From Caulobacter vibrioides (GTDB lineage Bacteria > Pseudomonadota > Alphaproteobacteria > Caulobacterales > Caulobacteraceae), in contig LNIY01000074.1 in NCBI GenBank assembly GCA_001449105.1, positions 1 to 64,000 on the forward strand: a stretch of 64,000 nucleotides of DNA, read 5' to 3'. Shown here one piece after another: positions 33,201 through 42,100 of the stretch. The notes under the pieces are model-generated. The model worked only from the letters and a program-made list of their open reading frames with translations. It made no database searches and was not told where the DNA came from. The first letter of the stretch is position 1; every line of letters begins with the position of its first letter. The position numbers were made by a program, and so were the translations under genes.

Positions 33201-33491
33201 ATGAAACTTCATACGATCACCTGGATCCTGCTTGCGGCGGCCGGCGTGCAGCTGGCCGTGCTGGCGGCCAACGTCTTGGGCATCGCCTATGCGGCCGGCG
33301 AGGCGTCGCGGATGTCGGGCTATGGCGGCGTCGAGAGCGGGATCCTGCAGGCCTGGCTCGGCCAGTCGCTGGGGGACGCATTGCGACGCCTGGGCGGGAT
33401 CGTGGTCAACGCCGGCCTGGCCGGCTGGGTCGAGTTCCTGTCTCGCACCTATCGGGATTTGCGCGCGGGCGACGCGCTGGGAGAAGCTTGA
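33201..33491 (+). CDS. Small membrane protein, unknown function
   Basis: A 96-residue protein with an N-terminal hydrophobic helix (ITWILLAAAGVQLAVLAANV) and a second weaker one near 65-80 (RRLGGIVVNAGLAGWVEFL), ending in a charged tail. GGAGGCGGGGG precedes the ATG. No family recognised. It overlaps the next small membrane gene by one base (TGATG), and both end in a similar helix plus FLSRTYRDLR or YLFRIWSEVK tail, so they look like distant paralogues or partners. Confidence 0.65.
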   Translation: MKLHTITWILLAAAGVQLAVLAANVLGIAYAAGEASRMSGYGGVESGILQAWLGQSLGDALRRLGGIVVNAGLAGWVEFLSRTYRDLRAGDALGEA

Positions 33492-33787
33492 TGTCCGACG
33501 CCCTGAACGCTCCCGCCGATCACACCCTGGCCTTCATTCGTCGCCTTCATCCGGTGACCCGCATCGTCGCCGCGGCCGGCATCGTCAGCCTCTGCGGCGA
33601 CCTGATGCAGGTGGTCGGCATCGTCTCGGCTTTCCAGCAGGGAGCGGCCACCCAGCCGCTCGGCGGCGCCATCGCGTCGGTCCTGACCAGCTTCGGATAC
33701 ACCATCGGCTATGTCGGCGCGGCGGCGACGGTGGAGTACCTGTTCCGCATCTGGAGCGAAGTGAAGGCGATCCGCGAGCGCGGCTGA
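33491..33787 (+). CDS. Small membrane protein, partner of the preceding gene
   Basis: A 98-residue protein with two hydrophobic segments (IVAAAGIVSLCGDLMQVVGIV and IASVLTSFGYTIGYVGAAATV) and a basic C-terminal tail (FRIWSEVKAIRERG). No function is recognised. It is translationally coupled to the preceding gene through a TGATG overlap. Confidence 0.65.
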   Translation: MSDALNAPADHTLAFIRRLHPVTRIVAAAGIVSLCGDLMQVVGIVSAFQQGAATQPLGGAIASVLTSFGYTIGYVGAAATVEYLFRIWSEVKAIRERG

Positions 33788-34003
33788 GCCGTCTGGCGGC
33801 GACGTTCCAACCGATTGCCGTCGGCCTATGCCCGGGCCCCTTCAATCGGAGGCGGTGGTTTGCCGCAGGCGGGAGCCTCCCGCGTTCCGAGCGAACCGGC
33901 GGGCAATTCCAGCGTCCCACGTCGCCATAGCCGGGGGGCGATGGACGCTCGCCCGCGCCGATAGCCCAGGGCGCGGCGGCGGAACGCCACCCGAACGCCA
34001 CCC

Positions 34004-34333
34004 TTACGGCAGCAGCTTGATCAGGGCGGTCGAGATCGACACCAGCACCGCCATGCCGCCCAGCAGAGCCCAGCCCTGAAGGCGGATCTTCTCGCTGAGA
34101 TCGGCACGGATGCGGGCTTCGGTGAGGGCGATTTCGCTGCGGACCTGCGCGATATCGCTCTTGAGCTCGGTCTTGGTCGCCAGAAGCTCAGAGCGGGTGG
34201 CGAGGTCCGAGATGTCGGGAAGCATCGTCGTCTGCTGCACCAGTTCCACGACGGCCTCGGCCGCGCGCGCCTCCATCCCCGCTTCACGCAGGCGCTTGGA
34301 AGCGCTCAGGGTGTCGAAAGGGACGTTGCTCAT
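34004..34333 (-). CDS. DUF1640-like coiled-coil membrane protein
   Basis: A 109-residue protein. The N-terminal part (FDTLSASKRLREAGMEARAA) resembles DUF1640/CCDC90 proteins. A long coiled coil (about 45-85, LLATKTELKSDIAQVRSEIA) follows, then one C-terminal transmembrane helix (LLGGMAVLVSISTALIKLL). Tail-anchored topology is likely. Function unknown. Related genes are frequent and multi-copy in alphaproteobacteria. Confidence 0.72.
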   Translation of the reverse strand: MSNVPFDTLSASKRLREAGMEARAAEAVVELVQQTTMLPDISDLATRSELLATKTELKSDIAQVRSEIALTEARIRADLSEKIRLQGWALLGGMAVLVSISTALIKLLP

Positions 34334-34464
34334 GCACTCACGCTAGTCGTTTGTTCTCGTTTTGTCTACATCTTTGGCGGGAGGCGCGGCCTCGCCCGAA
34401 CCTTTCCCCGCCTGGCGCTTTCCCCTCCGAGAGCCAAGCTTCAGCGTCTCGCGAAGGACAGAGA

Positions 34465-34902
34465 ATGACCGATCCCCTGGCCCGGCGGGGCCTCTATCGT
34501 CTCGTCTACGCCAGCCGGGCGACCGATCCCGCGGCCATCGACGAGACCTTGCGGGCGGTGGTGGCCAAGTCGATCCAGAACAATCGCATCGACGATATCA
34601 CTGGTTTCCTGGCGGCCGGGGAGGGGCGTTTCCTGCAGGTGCTGGAGGGGCCGGGCCAGACCGTCGCGCAGGCCTATCATCGGATCGGCGCCGATCCGCG
34701 TCACGACGAGATCGTGCTGATCGCCGACGGTCCGGCCGAGCGGCGCCTGTTCACCGACTGGAACATGGGTCAGCGCCGGCTGGAGGCGGAGGACGCCTCG
34801 GCGCTGTCGGAGGTGGGGCTGGAGCACTTCACGCCCGCCGGCCTCGACGAGGAGCGGGCCGTCCGCCTGCTGTCGCTGCTGGGCGCGCGACATCTGCGCT
34901 GA
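34465..34902 (+). CDS. BLUF-domain blue-light sensor, stand-alone
   Basis: A 145-residue protein consisting of a single BLUF domain that binds FAD. The photocycle residues are all present: Tyr15 (LVYAS), Asn39/Asn40 near the flavin, Gln58 (FLQVLEG) and Trp99/Met101 (TDWNMG). The last 30 residues form a short helix region. There is no output domain, so it would signal by protein interaction. GAAGGACAGAGA precedes the ATG. It is convergent with clpA across a shared terminator. Confidence 0.88.
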   Translation: MTDPLARRGLYRLVYASRATDPAAIDETLRAVVAKSIQNNRIDDITGFLAAGEGRFLQVLEGPGQTVAQAYHRIGADPRHDEIVLIADGPAERRLFTDWNMGQRRLEAEDASALSEVGLEHFTPAGLDEERAVRLLSLLGARHLR

Positions 34903-34922
34903 GGAAGAGTTCGCCAAAGAAA

Positions 34923-34946
34923 AAGGCCCGGATCGCTCCGGGCCTT
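34923..34946. terminator. Bidirectional terminator, BLUF gene / clpA
   Basis: AAGGCCCGGA and TCCGGGCCTT form a 10-bp stem with a TCGC loop. A-rich sequence on the left (AAAGAAAAAGG) gives a U-tract on the minus strand, and CTTCT follows on the plus strand. It sits between convergent genes. Confidence 0.8.
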
Positions 34947-34971
34947 CTCCAGTCTCAAGCGGCTCTTGGCC

Positions 34972-37293
34972 TTACTCGGCCAGGGCCGGCTCCTCGGCGT
35001 CGTCCGACTTGCCGGACTTGCCTTCCGAGGCGCTTTCGATCTCGAAGCCGATCTTGCCGTTGTCGAGCACCACCTTGACGTGGCCCCCGCGGACGAGGCG
35101 GCCGAACAGGATGTCGTCGGCCAGCGGCTTCTTGATGTGCTCCTGGATGACGCGGGCCAGGGGCCGTGCGCCGTAGAGCTCGTCGAAGCCGTTCTTGGCC
35201 AGCCAGTCGGCCGCGTCGTCGGCCAGCTCGATCGTGATGTTGCGGTCGGCGAGTTGCGCCTCCAGCTGCATGACGAACTTCTGGACGACCTGGCGGATGA
35301 TCTCCGGCGTCAGCGGCTTGAAGGCCACGACGGCGTCCAGGCGGTTGCGGAACTCCGGCGTGAACAGGCGCTTCAGCGCGGCGTCCTCTTCACCCTCGAC
35401 CTTCGAGCGGCCGAAGCCGATCGAGTTGCGCTGGGCGTCCGAGGCCCCCGCGTTGGTGGTCATGATCAGGACCACGTTGCGGAAGTCGACCTTCTTGCCG
35501 TTGCTGTCGGTGAGCGTCCCATTGTCCATCACCTGCAGCAGGATGTTGTAGACATCCCCGTGCGCCTTCTCGATCTCGTCGAGCAGGACGACGGCGTGCG
35601 GGTGCTGGTCGACCGCGTCGGTCAGCTGACCGCCCTGGTCGAAGCCGACATAGCCGGGAGGGGCGCCGATCAGGCGGCTCACGGTATGGCGTTCCATGTA
35701 CTCCGACATGTCGAAGCGCAGCATCTCGATGCCCAGGGTCTGGGCCAGCTGCTTGGCGGCTTCGGTCTTGCCCACGCCCGTCGGGCCGCTGAACAGGTAC
35801 GAGCCGATCGGCTTGTTCGGTTCGCGCAGGCCGGCGCGGGCCAGCTTCATGGCGGCTGACAGCTGGGTCAGGGCCTCTTCCTGGCCGAACACCGCGCGCT
35901 TCAGGTCGTTCTCGAGTTCCTTCAGGGCCTCGGTGTCCGACTTGCTGACCGACTTGGGCGGGATGCGGGCGATCTTGGCGACGACGGCCTCGATCTCCTT
36001 GACGCCGATGGTCTTCTTGCGGCGGCTTTCCGGCAGCAGCATCTGGCCCGCGCCCGCCTCGTCGATCACGTCGATCGCCTTGTCGGGCAGCTTGCGGTCG
36101 GTGATGTACTTGGCCGACAGCTCCACCGCGACCTTCAGGGCCTCGGCGGTGTACTTCAGCTTATGGAAGTCCTCGTAGTAGGTCTTCAGGCCCTTGAGGA
36201 TCTTGATGGTGTCTTCCACCGTCGGTTCGTTCACGTCGATCTTCTGGAAGCGACGGACCAGGGCCCGGTCCTTCTCGAAGTGCTGGCGGAACTCCTTGTA
36301 GGTCGTCGAGCCCATGCAGCGCAGGGTGCCCGAGGCCAGGGCCGGCTTCAGCAGGTTGGAGGCGTCCATGGCCCCGCCGCTGGTGGCGCCGGCGCCGATG
36401 ACGGTGTGGATCTCGTCGATGAACAGCACCGCGTTGGGGTGGCTCTCGAGTTCCTTGACCACCTGCTTGACGCGTTCCTCGAAGTCGCCGCGATAGCGGG
36501 TGCCGGCCAGCAGCGCGCCCATGTCGAGCGAGTAGATGGTGGCTTCCGCCAGGACTTCAGGGACCTGGTGGGTGATGATCTTGCGCGCCAGGCCTTCGGC
36601 GATGGCGGTCTTGCCGACGCCGGGGTCGCCCACCAGCAGCGGGTTGTTCTTGGTGCGGCGGCACAGGATCTGGATCGCGCGTTCCACTTCGTTCGCGCGG
36701 CCGATCAGCGGGTCGACCTTGCCCTGGCGGGCCTTTTCGTTGAGGTCGACGCAGTAGGCCTCGAGGGCCTCGCCGCCGGTCTTGGTGTTGGGCTTTTCCT
36801 GATCTTCCTCGACCGCGGTCGCGCCCTTGGCGGCCTTGGGCTCGGACGCGCCGGCCTTCTTGGCGATGCCGTGGGCGATGAAGTTCACCGCGTCGTACCG
36901 CGTCATGTCCTGCTCCTGCAGGAAGTAGGCGGCGTGGCTCTCGCGTTCGGAGAAGATGGCGACCAGGACGTTGGCGCCGGTCACTTCCTCGCGGCCGGAC
37001 GACTGGACGTGGATGACCGCGCGCTGGATCACGCGCTGGAAGCCGGCCGTGGGCTTGGCGTCCTCCTCGTCGTCGACCACCAGGGACGACAGTTCGACGT
37101 CGAGATAGTTGACCAGGCTCTTCTTCAGGGCGGACAGGTCCACGTCGCAGGCGCGCATCACGCCGGCGGCGTCGTCGTCGTCCGTCAGCGACAACAGTAG
37201 GTGTTCGAGGGTCGCGTACTCATGCTTTCGCTGATTGGCGTACGCGACTGCGCGGTGCAGGGATTCTTCGAGAGGACGCGAAAAAGAGGGCAA
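34972..37293 (-). CDS. clpA: ClpA, ATP-dependent Clp protease unfoldase subunit
   Basis: A 773-residue Hsp100 ATPase that unfolds substrates for ClpP, with ClpS as N-end adaptor. It has the Clp N domain (about 1-145), AAA module 1 with [11 protein letters not shown] module 2 with GPTGVGKT, and the ClpP-docking loop SIGFG. The TTG at 37293 is chosen: it gives [20 protein letters not shown], the usual family start, with GAGGAG at the right distance. A longer frame starts 33 bases upstream. It follows clpS by 11 bases, so the two are one operon. Confidence 0.95.
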   Translation of the reverse strand: MPSFSRPLEESLHRAVAYANQRKHEYATLEHLLLSLTDDDDAAGVMRACDVDLSALKKSLVNYLDVELSSLVVDDEEDAKPTAGFQRVIQRAVIHVQSSGREEVTGANVLVAIFSERESHAAYFLQEQDMTRYDAVNFIAHGIAKKAGASEPKAAKGATAVEEDQEKPNTKTGGEALEAYCVDLNEKARQGKVDPLIGRANEVERAIQILCRRTKNNPLLVGDPGVGKTAIAEGLARKIITHQVPEVLAEATIYSLDMGALLAGTRYRGDFEERVKQVVKELESHPNAVLFIDEIHTVIGAGATSGGAMDASNLLKPALASGTLRCMGSTTYKEFRQHFEKDRALVRRFQKIDVNEPTVEDTIKILKGLKTYYEDFHKLKYTAEALKVAVELSAKYITDRKLPDKAIDVIDEAGAGQMLLPESRRKKTIGVKEIEAVVAKIARIPPKSVSKSDTEALKELENDLKRAVFGQEEALTQLSAAMKLARAGLREPNKPIGSYLFSGPTGVGKTEAAKQLAQTLGIEMLRFDMSEYMERHTVSRLIGAPPGYVGFDQGGQLTDAVDQHPHAVVLLDEIEKAHGDVYNILLQVMDNGTLTDSNGKKVDFRNVVLIMTTNAGASDAQRNSIGFGRSKVEGEEDAALKRLFTPEFRNRLDAVVAFKPLTPEIIRQVVQKFVMQLEAQLADRNITIELADDAADWLAKNGFDELYGARPLARVIQEHIKKPLADDILFGRLVRGGHVKVVLDNGKIGFEIESASEGKSGKSDDAEEPALAE

Positions 37294-37304
37294 GGGGAGG
37301 CTCC

Positions 37305-37631
37305 TCAATCCTTTTCCATGGTGCACTGCAGCGGGTGCTGATGTCTGCGGGCTGAGTCGATCACTTGAGCGACCTTGGTCTCGGCGACTTCGTAAGTGAA
37401 TACGCCGCAGACCCCGACGCCGTTCTGGTGAACGTGCAACATGATCCGTGTCGCGTCTTCGCGCGACTTGTTGAAGAACCGTTCGAGCACGTAAACGACG
37501 AACTCCATGGGGGTGTAGTCGTCGTTCAGGATCAGTACGCGATAAAGCGAGGGCTTCTGCGTCTTCGGCTTCACTTCCGTGACGACCGAAGAGCCCGCGC
37601 CTGTATTCCCGCCTTGCTTTCGCTCGGCCAT
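37305..37631 (-). CDS. clpS: ClpS, ClpA adaptor for N-end rule substrates
   Basis: A 108-residue adaptor that delivers N-degron proteins to ClpA. The disordered N-terminus ([20 protein letters not shown]) is followed by the core with [20 protein letters not shown], whose Asn-Asp and Met line the pocket, and [21 protein letters not shown]. The start at 37631 has GGGAGAA upstream; an ATG 42 bases further up adds an atypical segment. It is first in the clpS-clpA operon. Confidence 0.95.
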   Translation of the reverse strand: MAERKQGGNTGAGSSVVTEVKPKTQKPSLYRVLILNDDYTPMEFVVYVLERFFNKSREDATRIMLHVHQNGVGVCGVFTYEVAETKVAQVIDSARRHQHPLQCTMEKD

Positions 37632-37851
37632 CGACCGCTTTCTCCCGGCGGGAAGCAAATCACCCGCCTTCATGAATTAGATATGGAAAAGCGGCGGCTT
37701 TGGAAGAGGCCGCCGCCCGACTGCGCCGCTTTAGCACAGGGGCGCCGTCGAAATCGGCTTCACGTTTGGGAGAGCGGCGAAGGTGGCCTGTGCGTTCCCG
37801 CGGCGAGGCTGCGAAATGGTGTGCGGCGCGTTGTCGCGCAAGGGGCAAAGA
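37632..37851. promoter_or_regulatory. Region upstream of clpS
   Basis: The first 220 bases of a 363-base gap. It should contain the clpS promoter; an AT-rich stretch (CATGAATTAGATATGGAAAAG, near 37670) lies about 40 bases upstream of the start. There is a GC hairpin near 37690-37715 (GCGGCGGC...GCCGCCGC). No gene was found here. Confidence 0.3.
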
Positions 37852-37986
37852 ACCCTCTCCCTGAAGGGAGAGGTGTCGGCGAAGCCGACGGAGAGGGAGG
37901 TGGCTGATGAGCCGGCGGCCTCTTCGACGTCAGCGGATACTTCCCCCTCCGGCCCTCCGGGCCACCTCCCCCTTCAGGGGGAGGGT
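37852..37986. repeat. Palindromic intergenic repeat, family C copy 1
   Basis: About 135 bases bounded by ACCCTCTCC and GGAGGGT arms. The left half has CTCTCCCTGAAGGGAGAG and TCGGCGAAGCCGA, and the right half has CCGGCCCTCCGGGCC and CTCCCCCTTCAGGGGGAG. Copies 2 and 3 (50365-50494, 61124-61258) use the same modules. It lies between clpS and the convergent-side methyltransferase end. Confidence 0.85.
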
Positions 37987-37994
37987 CTCGGGCG

Positions 37995-38789
37995 TCAGCC
38001 CGTCACCGTGTAGATCATGATCCCGGTGGCCACCGACAGGTTCAGGCTGTCGGCGCGGCCGCGCATCGGGATCTTGACGTTGACGTCGCAGGCGGCGGCC
38101 AGTTCGGGCGGCAGGCCCTGCTGCTCGTTGCCCATCAGGATCAGCGACGGCTTCACGTAGTCGGCGCTCTTGTGGTCGACGGTGGCGGTCAGCAGGGTGC
38201 CGACGACCGAGCCCGGCCATTCCTCGCGCCAGGCCAGGAACTCCTGCACGCTGGCCTTGGCGATCTTCACCGCGAAGACCGAGCCCATGGTCGCCCGCAC
38301 GCCTTCGACGGAATAGGGATCGACGCAGTCGCCGACCAGGATCACCCCGCCGGCGCCGGCCGCGTCGGCCGTGCGGATGATGGTGCCCAGATTGCCCGGA
38401 TCGCGAACGGCCTGGAGGGCCACCCAGCAGTCGGCGCTCTGCGGCACGATGGCCGACAGCGGCGTGTAGACCTGGCGGAAGACGCCGACGACCGCCTGCG
38501 GATTGTCGCGGCGCGAGACCTTTTCCAGGATCTCGCGGTTGACCTCGATGACCTCGCCGCCGGCCGCGGCGCAGGCCTTGGCGGCCTTCTGCAGCATCGG
38601 GTGGTCGGCCGCGTCGGGGCCGTACATCAGGATCTTCGGCGCGTGGCCGCAGTCGATCGCCTCGATGACGATCTTCAGGCCTTCGGCCAGGAACAGGCCG
38701 CTGTCCTCGCGCTCCTTGCGCATGTGCAGGGCGCGGACGGCTTTCACCGTGGCGTTGGTCAGGGAGGTGACGGTCTTGACGTTGCTCAT
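37995..38789 (-). CDS. TrmH/SpoU-family RNA 2'-O-methyltransferase
   Basis: A 264-residue SPOUT methyltransferase, with an N-terminal substrate-binding domain (LTNATVKAVRALHMRKERED, LFLAEGLKIVIEA) and the trefoil-knot catalytic domain. Motif 1 is RDPGNLGTIIRTADA, motif 2 is LILMGNEQQGLPPEL, and motif 3 is IPMRGRADSLNLSVATGIMI. Its target is probably a 23S rRNA or tRNA ribose, not decided by sequence alone. It lies six bases after the next methyltransferase gene, in one operon. Confidence 0.88.
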   Translation of the reverse strand: MSNVKTVTSLTNATVKAVRALHMRKEREDSGLFLAEGLKIVIEAIDCGHAPKILMYGPDAADHPMLQKAAKACAAAGGEVIEVNREILEKVSRRDNPQAVVGVFRQVYTPLSAIVPQSADCWVALQAVRDPGNLGTIIRTADAAGAGGVILVGDCVDPYSVEGVRATMGSVFAVKIAKASVQEFLAWREEWPGSVVGTLLTATVDHKSADYVKPSLILMGNEQQGLPPELAAACDVNVKIPMRGRADSLNLSVATGIMIYTVTG

Positions 38790-38794
38790 GTCGA

Positions 38795-39706
38795 TCAGGC
38801 CTCCGACGACCAGCGGGCGAAGAAGGACAGGCCGATCTGGCGGTCGCCGCGATCCTCCACGAGGGACAGCTCGCCCCAGTCGATGACACCCGCCCGCCCG
38901 TCCAGCGCCTGGGCCAGCAGGCCCGACATCGCAGCCCCCGAGACGCGGGCGGCATAGGCGTTCATCAGCAGGAAGTCGCCGTCTTCCGCCAGCAGCTGGG
39001 CGCAGTCGGCCGCGAGCGCCGGCAGGTCCTCGAACAGGCGCCAGACCTCGCCGTCGGGACCACGGCCGAACTTCGGCGGGTCCAGGATGACGCCGTCATA
39101 GACGTTGCCGCGCCGAACCTCGCGGGCGACGAAGCGGCGGGCGTCCTCGACGATCCAGCGGATCGGCTTTTCGGCCAGCCCTGCGAAGGCGGCGTTCTCG
39201 CGCGCGAAGCCGACCGACTTCTTGGAGGCGTCGACGTGGGTGACGTGGGCGCCGGCCGCGGCGCAGACCAGGCTGGCCACGCCGGTGTAGCCGAACAGGT
39301 TCAGGATCTTGGGCTGACGGCCGCGGGCTTTCACGAAGGCGCGCACGCGCTCGTCCTGCCAGGCCCAGTTCGCGGCCTGCTCGGGGAAGAAGGCCAGGTG
39401 GCGGAACGGCGTGAACTGGCCGTGGAACTTGGCCTCGCCCCAGGCCAGGTCGAACTTCTCGATCGGCTTGCCGCGGAAGCGCCAGCGGCCGGCCTCGTCC
39501 TCGTCGGACGGATCGAACACGGCGTCGGCCTCGTCCCAGGCGCTGGCCGGCAAGCGCGGCTCCCAGAAGCACTGCGGTTCGGGGCGCACGACGGTGTAGC
39601 GGCCGTAGCGCTCCAGCTTCTTGCCGCGACCGCTGTCGAGCAGGGCGTAGTCGGCCCAGCCGGTGGTGCGCATGACGAGGGGAGAGGCGGCGATGGTCGG
39701 ATGCAT
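38795..39706 (-). CDS. Class I SAM-dependent RNA methyltransferase (RlmI/RsmJ-like)
   Basis: A 303-residue Rossmann methyltransferase of the PF10672 group related to the C-terminal part of RlmI. An N-terminal beta-rich segment (WADYALLDSGRGKKLERYGR) precedes motif I NLFGYTGVASL and motif IV DPPKFGRGP. The Asp-Pro-Pro-Lys motif suggests base methylation of RNA. The start at 39706 (MHPTIAASPLVM) lies 17 bases after the glycosyltransferase stop. The operon order is glycosyltransferase, this gene, TrmH-type gene. Confidence 0.83.
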   Translation of the reverse strand: MHPTIAASPLVMRTTGWADYALLDSGRGKKLERYGRYTVVRPEPQCFWEPRLPASAWDEADAVFDPSDEDEAGRWRFRGKPIEKFDLAWGEAKFHGQFTPFRHLAFFPEQAANWAWQDERVRAFVKARGRQPKILNLFGYTGVASLVCAAAGAHVTHVDASKKSVGFARENAAFAGLAEKPIRWIVEDARRFVAREVRRGNVYDGVILDPPKFGRGPDGEVWRLFEDLPALAADCAQLLAEDGDFLLMNAYAARVSGAAMSGLLAQALDGRAGVIDWGELSLVEDRGDRQIGLSFFARWSSEA

Positions 39707-39723
39707 GGCTTCGCCATACGCGC

Positions 39724-41136
39724 TCAGGCCAAGCGTCGTCCAGCCCGAGGCGCATGCGGGGTCTTGTCCCAGTGGTGCGGACGCCGCACGAACTGCCACA
39801 GCGCATGGCATCCGGCCCAGCCCTGGGCGAGCCAGATCAAGGGCAGGCCCAGGAGGTCCAGCGCCTTGGCCGAGCCGCCCGCGCGTCGTCGGCCGACCAC
39901 CGCCGCGATCGCCGAACCGCTCCAGGCATAGGTGAAGAGCACCAGGCCCGCCTCGTCGATCAAGGCATGGCCGTCGGGGGCGAGGTCGAGCACGAGCGCC
40001 AGCACGACGCCCGCGAAGATCGGCGCATGCAGGTGCACCGAGGCCAGGGACAGGAAGAGCGTGGCGAACAGCGCCAGGGCCACGCGCGGCCGCCGCACGG
40101 CCGGGCCGCGCAGATGCACCAGCAGGGTCGCCAGATGCCCCTTGATCCAGCGCGCCCGCTGCGGCCGCCAGGCCTTCCAGGTGGTGGGAGCCGTCTCCAG
40201 CGTCGGGTGGTCGATGACGTCGAGGCCGTAGCCGGCCGCCGCCAGCCGGAAGCCGACGTCGGCGTCTTCCGTTACGTTGAAGGCGTCCCAGCCGCCGACG
40301 GCCCGCAGGGGAGCGACGGCGAAGTGGTTGCTGGTGCCGCCCAGCGGAAAGGCCAGCCGCCAGCGGGCCAGGGCCGGCAGCAGCACCTCGAAATGGGCGG
40401 CGTACTCCTGCTGGAACTGGCGGGGCAGAAAGCCGGCGATGGCCGGGATCTCGATGCGCAGCGGCGCCTGCAGGCAGGCCAGGTTCGCGGGCCCCGCGGC
40501 GAAGCGGGCGGCGGCCTCGCGCAGTTGCCGCGGATCGGGCGCATCCTCGGCGTCGTAGATCACCAGCAACTCGCCCCGCGCCCGTTCCAGCGCGTGGTTG
40601 CAGGCGCGCGGTTTGGTCTTGGGACCGCCGGGCGGGACGATCAGCACCTGGATGAAGGCGGGCAGGTCGAGCGCATGAAAGGCGGCGATGGTCTCGCCGT
40701 CGTCGGCCTCCAGCACGATCAGGACCTGCAGGCGATCGCGCGGGTAGTCGAGACGGCCGAGATTGGTCACCAGCTCGGCCGCCACCGAGGCTTCCTTGTA
40801 GAGCGGCGCGAGCACCGTATAGGCGGGCAGGGCGGCGTCGGGCAGGGGCGGGACCTTCGTCCCGCGGCGCGGCGTCAGGGCGGCGGCCAGCCGCAGCGTC
40901 GCCAGCAGGGCGAAGAGGCCAAGGCTCGCCCACTTCAAGACCGCGAGCATGGCTCCGGGCGTGATCGCCAGGCTGGCAAGGAGCGCCAGCAGCAGCGCCA
41001 GGCCCGCCGCGCCCTGGGCGGGGCTCAGCCGCCGGTGCGCGCCGTCGGCGACGGGACGCGGCGCGACCAGGGGCGGATCGGGCAGGATCGCATGATCCAG
41101 CCCATCGACGTGCAGCCGCCGTTCCTCGCGCGCCAT
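39724..41136 (-). CDS. Membrane glycosyltransferase family 2 (processive type)
   Basis: A 470-residue GT2 with two N-terminal helices (AGLALLLALLASLAITPGAM onwards), a catalytic domain and three to four C-terminal helices. Catalytic motifs are YDAEDAPD (D,D), the TEDADVGFRL motif and QRARWIKGH (Q/RxxRW), as in cellulose- and BcsA/NdvC-like enzymes. The acceptor polysaccharide is unknown. The ATG at 41136 follows GGGGGA. It is divergent from the TetR gene. Confidence 0.83.
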   Translation of the reverse strand: MAREERRLHVDGLDHAILPDPPLVAPRPVADGAHRRLSPAQGAAGLALLLALLASLAITPGAMLAVLKWASLGLFALLATLRLAAALTPRRGTKVPPLPDAALPAYTVLAPLYKEASVAAELVTNLGRLDYPRDRLQVLIVLEADDGETIAAFHALDLPAFIQVLIVPPGGPKTKPRACNHALERARGELLVIYDAEDAPDPRQLREAAARFAAGPANLACLQAPLRIEIPAIAGFLPRQFQQEYAAHFEVLLPALARWRLAFPLGGTSNHFAVAPLRAVGGWDAFNVTEDADVGFRLAAAGYGLDVIDHPTLETAPTTWKAWRPQRARWIKGHLATLLVHLRGPAVRRPRVALALFATLFLSLASVHLHAPIFAGVVLALVLDLAPDGHALIDEAGLVLFTYAWSGSAIAAVVGRRRAGGSAKALDLLGLPLIWLAQGWAGCHALWQFVRRPHHWDKTPHAPRAGRRLA

Positions 41137-41315
41137 CGTGTCCCCCAACCCCTGGCCCGAACCTGGGCCTTTCGGCGGGAGCGACTCGATAAACTCAACT
41201 ATAAAGTGTCAAATGGAAAAATACGCATTCTACGTGAAACCGGCGTTACGCTTGTCGGCCCTGGGTGATTCCCGTTTAGTGTCAGGTCGGGGAAGAGGGA
41301 AGGACGTACCGCATC
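41137..41315. promoter_or_regulatory. Glycosyltransferase/TetR divergent promoter region
   Basis: A 179-base gap with a clearly AT-rich centre (41187-41236, GATAAACTCAACTATAAAG, GAAAAATACGCATT). It likely holds both promoters and a TetR operator, but no clean palindrome was identified. Confidence 0.35.
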
Positions 41316-41954
41316 GTGACCGTCGCGTTGAAGAAGCCGCCCAGGTCCGCCCGCAAGCCGAAGGGCGACGGGCACATGCGCCGGGGCGAGATCCTGGCCG
41401 CCGCCGAGAAGATCTTCATCGCCGAGGGCTATGCCGGAGCGACGATCCGCAAGATCGCCGACGCGGTGGGCGTGTCCTCGACTGCGCTTTACATGCACTT
41501 CCGCGACAAGGACCAGATCCTGCTGGAGATCGGCAAGGAGGCCATCGAGCAGCTTCTGTCGATCAACGTCGCCCTGTCGCAGGAGCCGATCGACGCGGTG
41601 GAGAAGGTGCGGCGCATGCTCGACGCCTACATGCGCTTCGCCTTCGAGAACCCCAACACCTACCAGCTGGTGTTCTGCGGCTCGAACGAGGCGATCTCGG
41701 TGGAGAAGCAGCAGGCGGTGTCCGATCTCGGCGACCGCTGCTTCGACGAGTTCAGCGGCCCGATCCGCGAGATCGCCGCCGCCGGCCGCCTGAAGACCGG
41801 CACCGCCGAGAGCGCCGCCCAGGTGCTGTGGGCCGCCTGCCACGGCATCGTCTCGCTGGTCATCACCAAGCCCAGCCGCAACTGGGCGCCGCCCGAAGAG
41901 CTGATGCAGGTCACGCTGGACGGGGTGATGCACGGCCTGATCGCCGACAGGTAG
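41316..41954 (+). CDS. TetR-family transcriptional regulator
   Basis: A 212-residue TetR regulator. The helix-turn-helix is at about 20-67 (MRRGEILAAAEKIFIAEGYA, IRKIADAVGVSSTALYMHFR). The C-terminal domain is of the WHG type (QVLWAACHGIVSLVITKPS). The GTG start is the first codon in frame after a purine-rich site. It stands alone upstream of the porin pair, and its target is unknown. Confidence 0.87.
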   Translation: MTVALKKPPRSARKPKGDGHMRRGEILAAAEKIFIAEGYAGATIRKIADAVGVSSTALYMHFRDKDQILLEIGKEAIEQLLSINVALSQEPIDAVEKVRRMLDAYMRFAFENPNTYQLVFCGSNEAISVEKQQAVSDLGDRCFDEFSGPIREIAAAGRLKTGTAESAAQVLWAACHGIVSLVITKPSRNWAPPEELMQVTLDGVMHGLIADR

Positions 41955-42100
41955 TGGGGCTGCCGGGGCGGGTGACAAACGGTCGCACCCGCGAAATTTC
42001 CCCGTGCCGACTGAAGCTTAGCCGCCTCGCGCAAATACAACGCCGTTCGATGGCGCGGCGGTGGTAGCGGGTTAACACTTGGCCCCTACAGCCCCGCCGC

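Noticed and set aside
34353-34367. GTTC-N7-GTCT upstream of the DUF1640-like gene considered as a LexA box
   Set aside because: The second half deviates from GTTC, and the gene is not a known SOS function.
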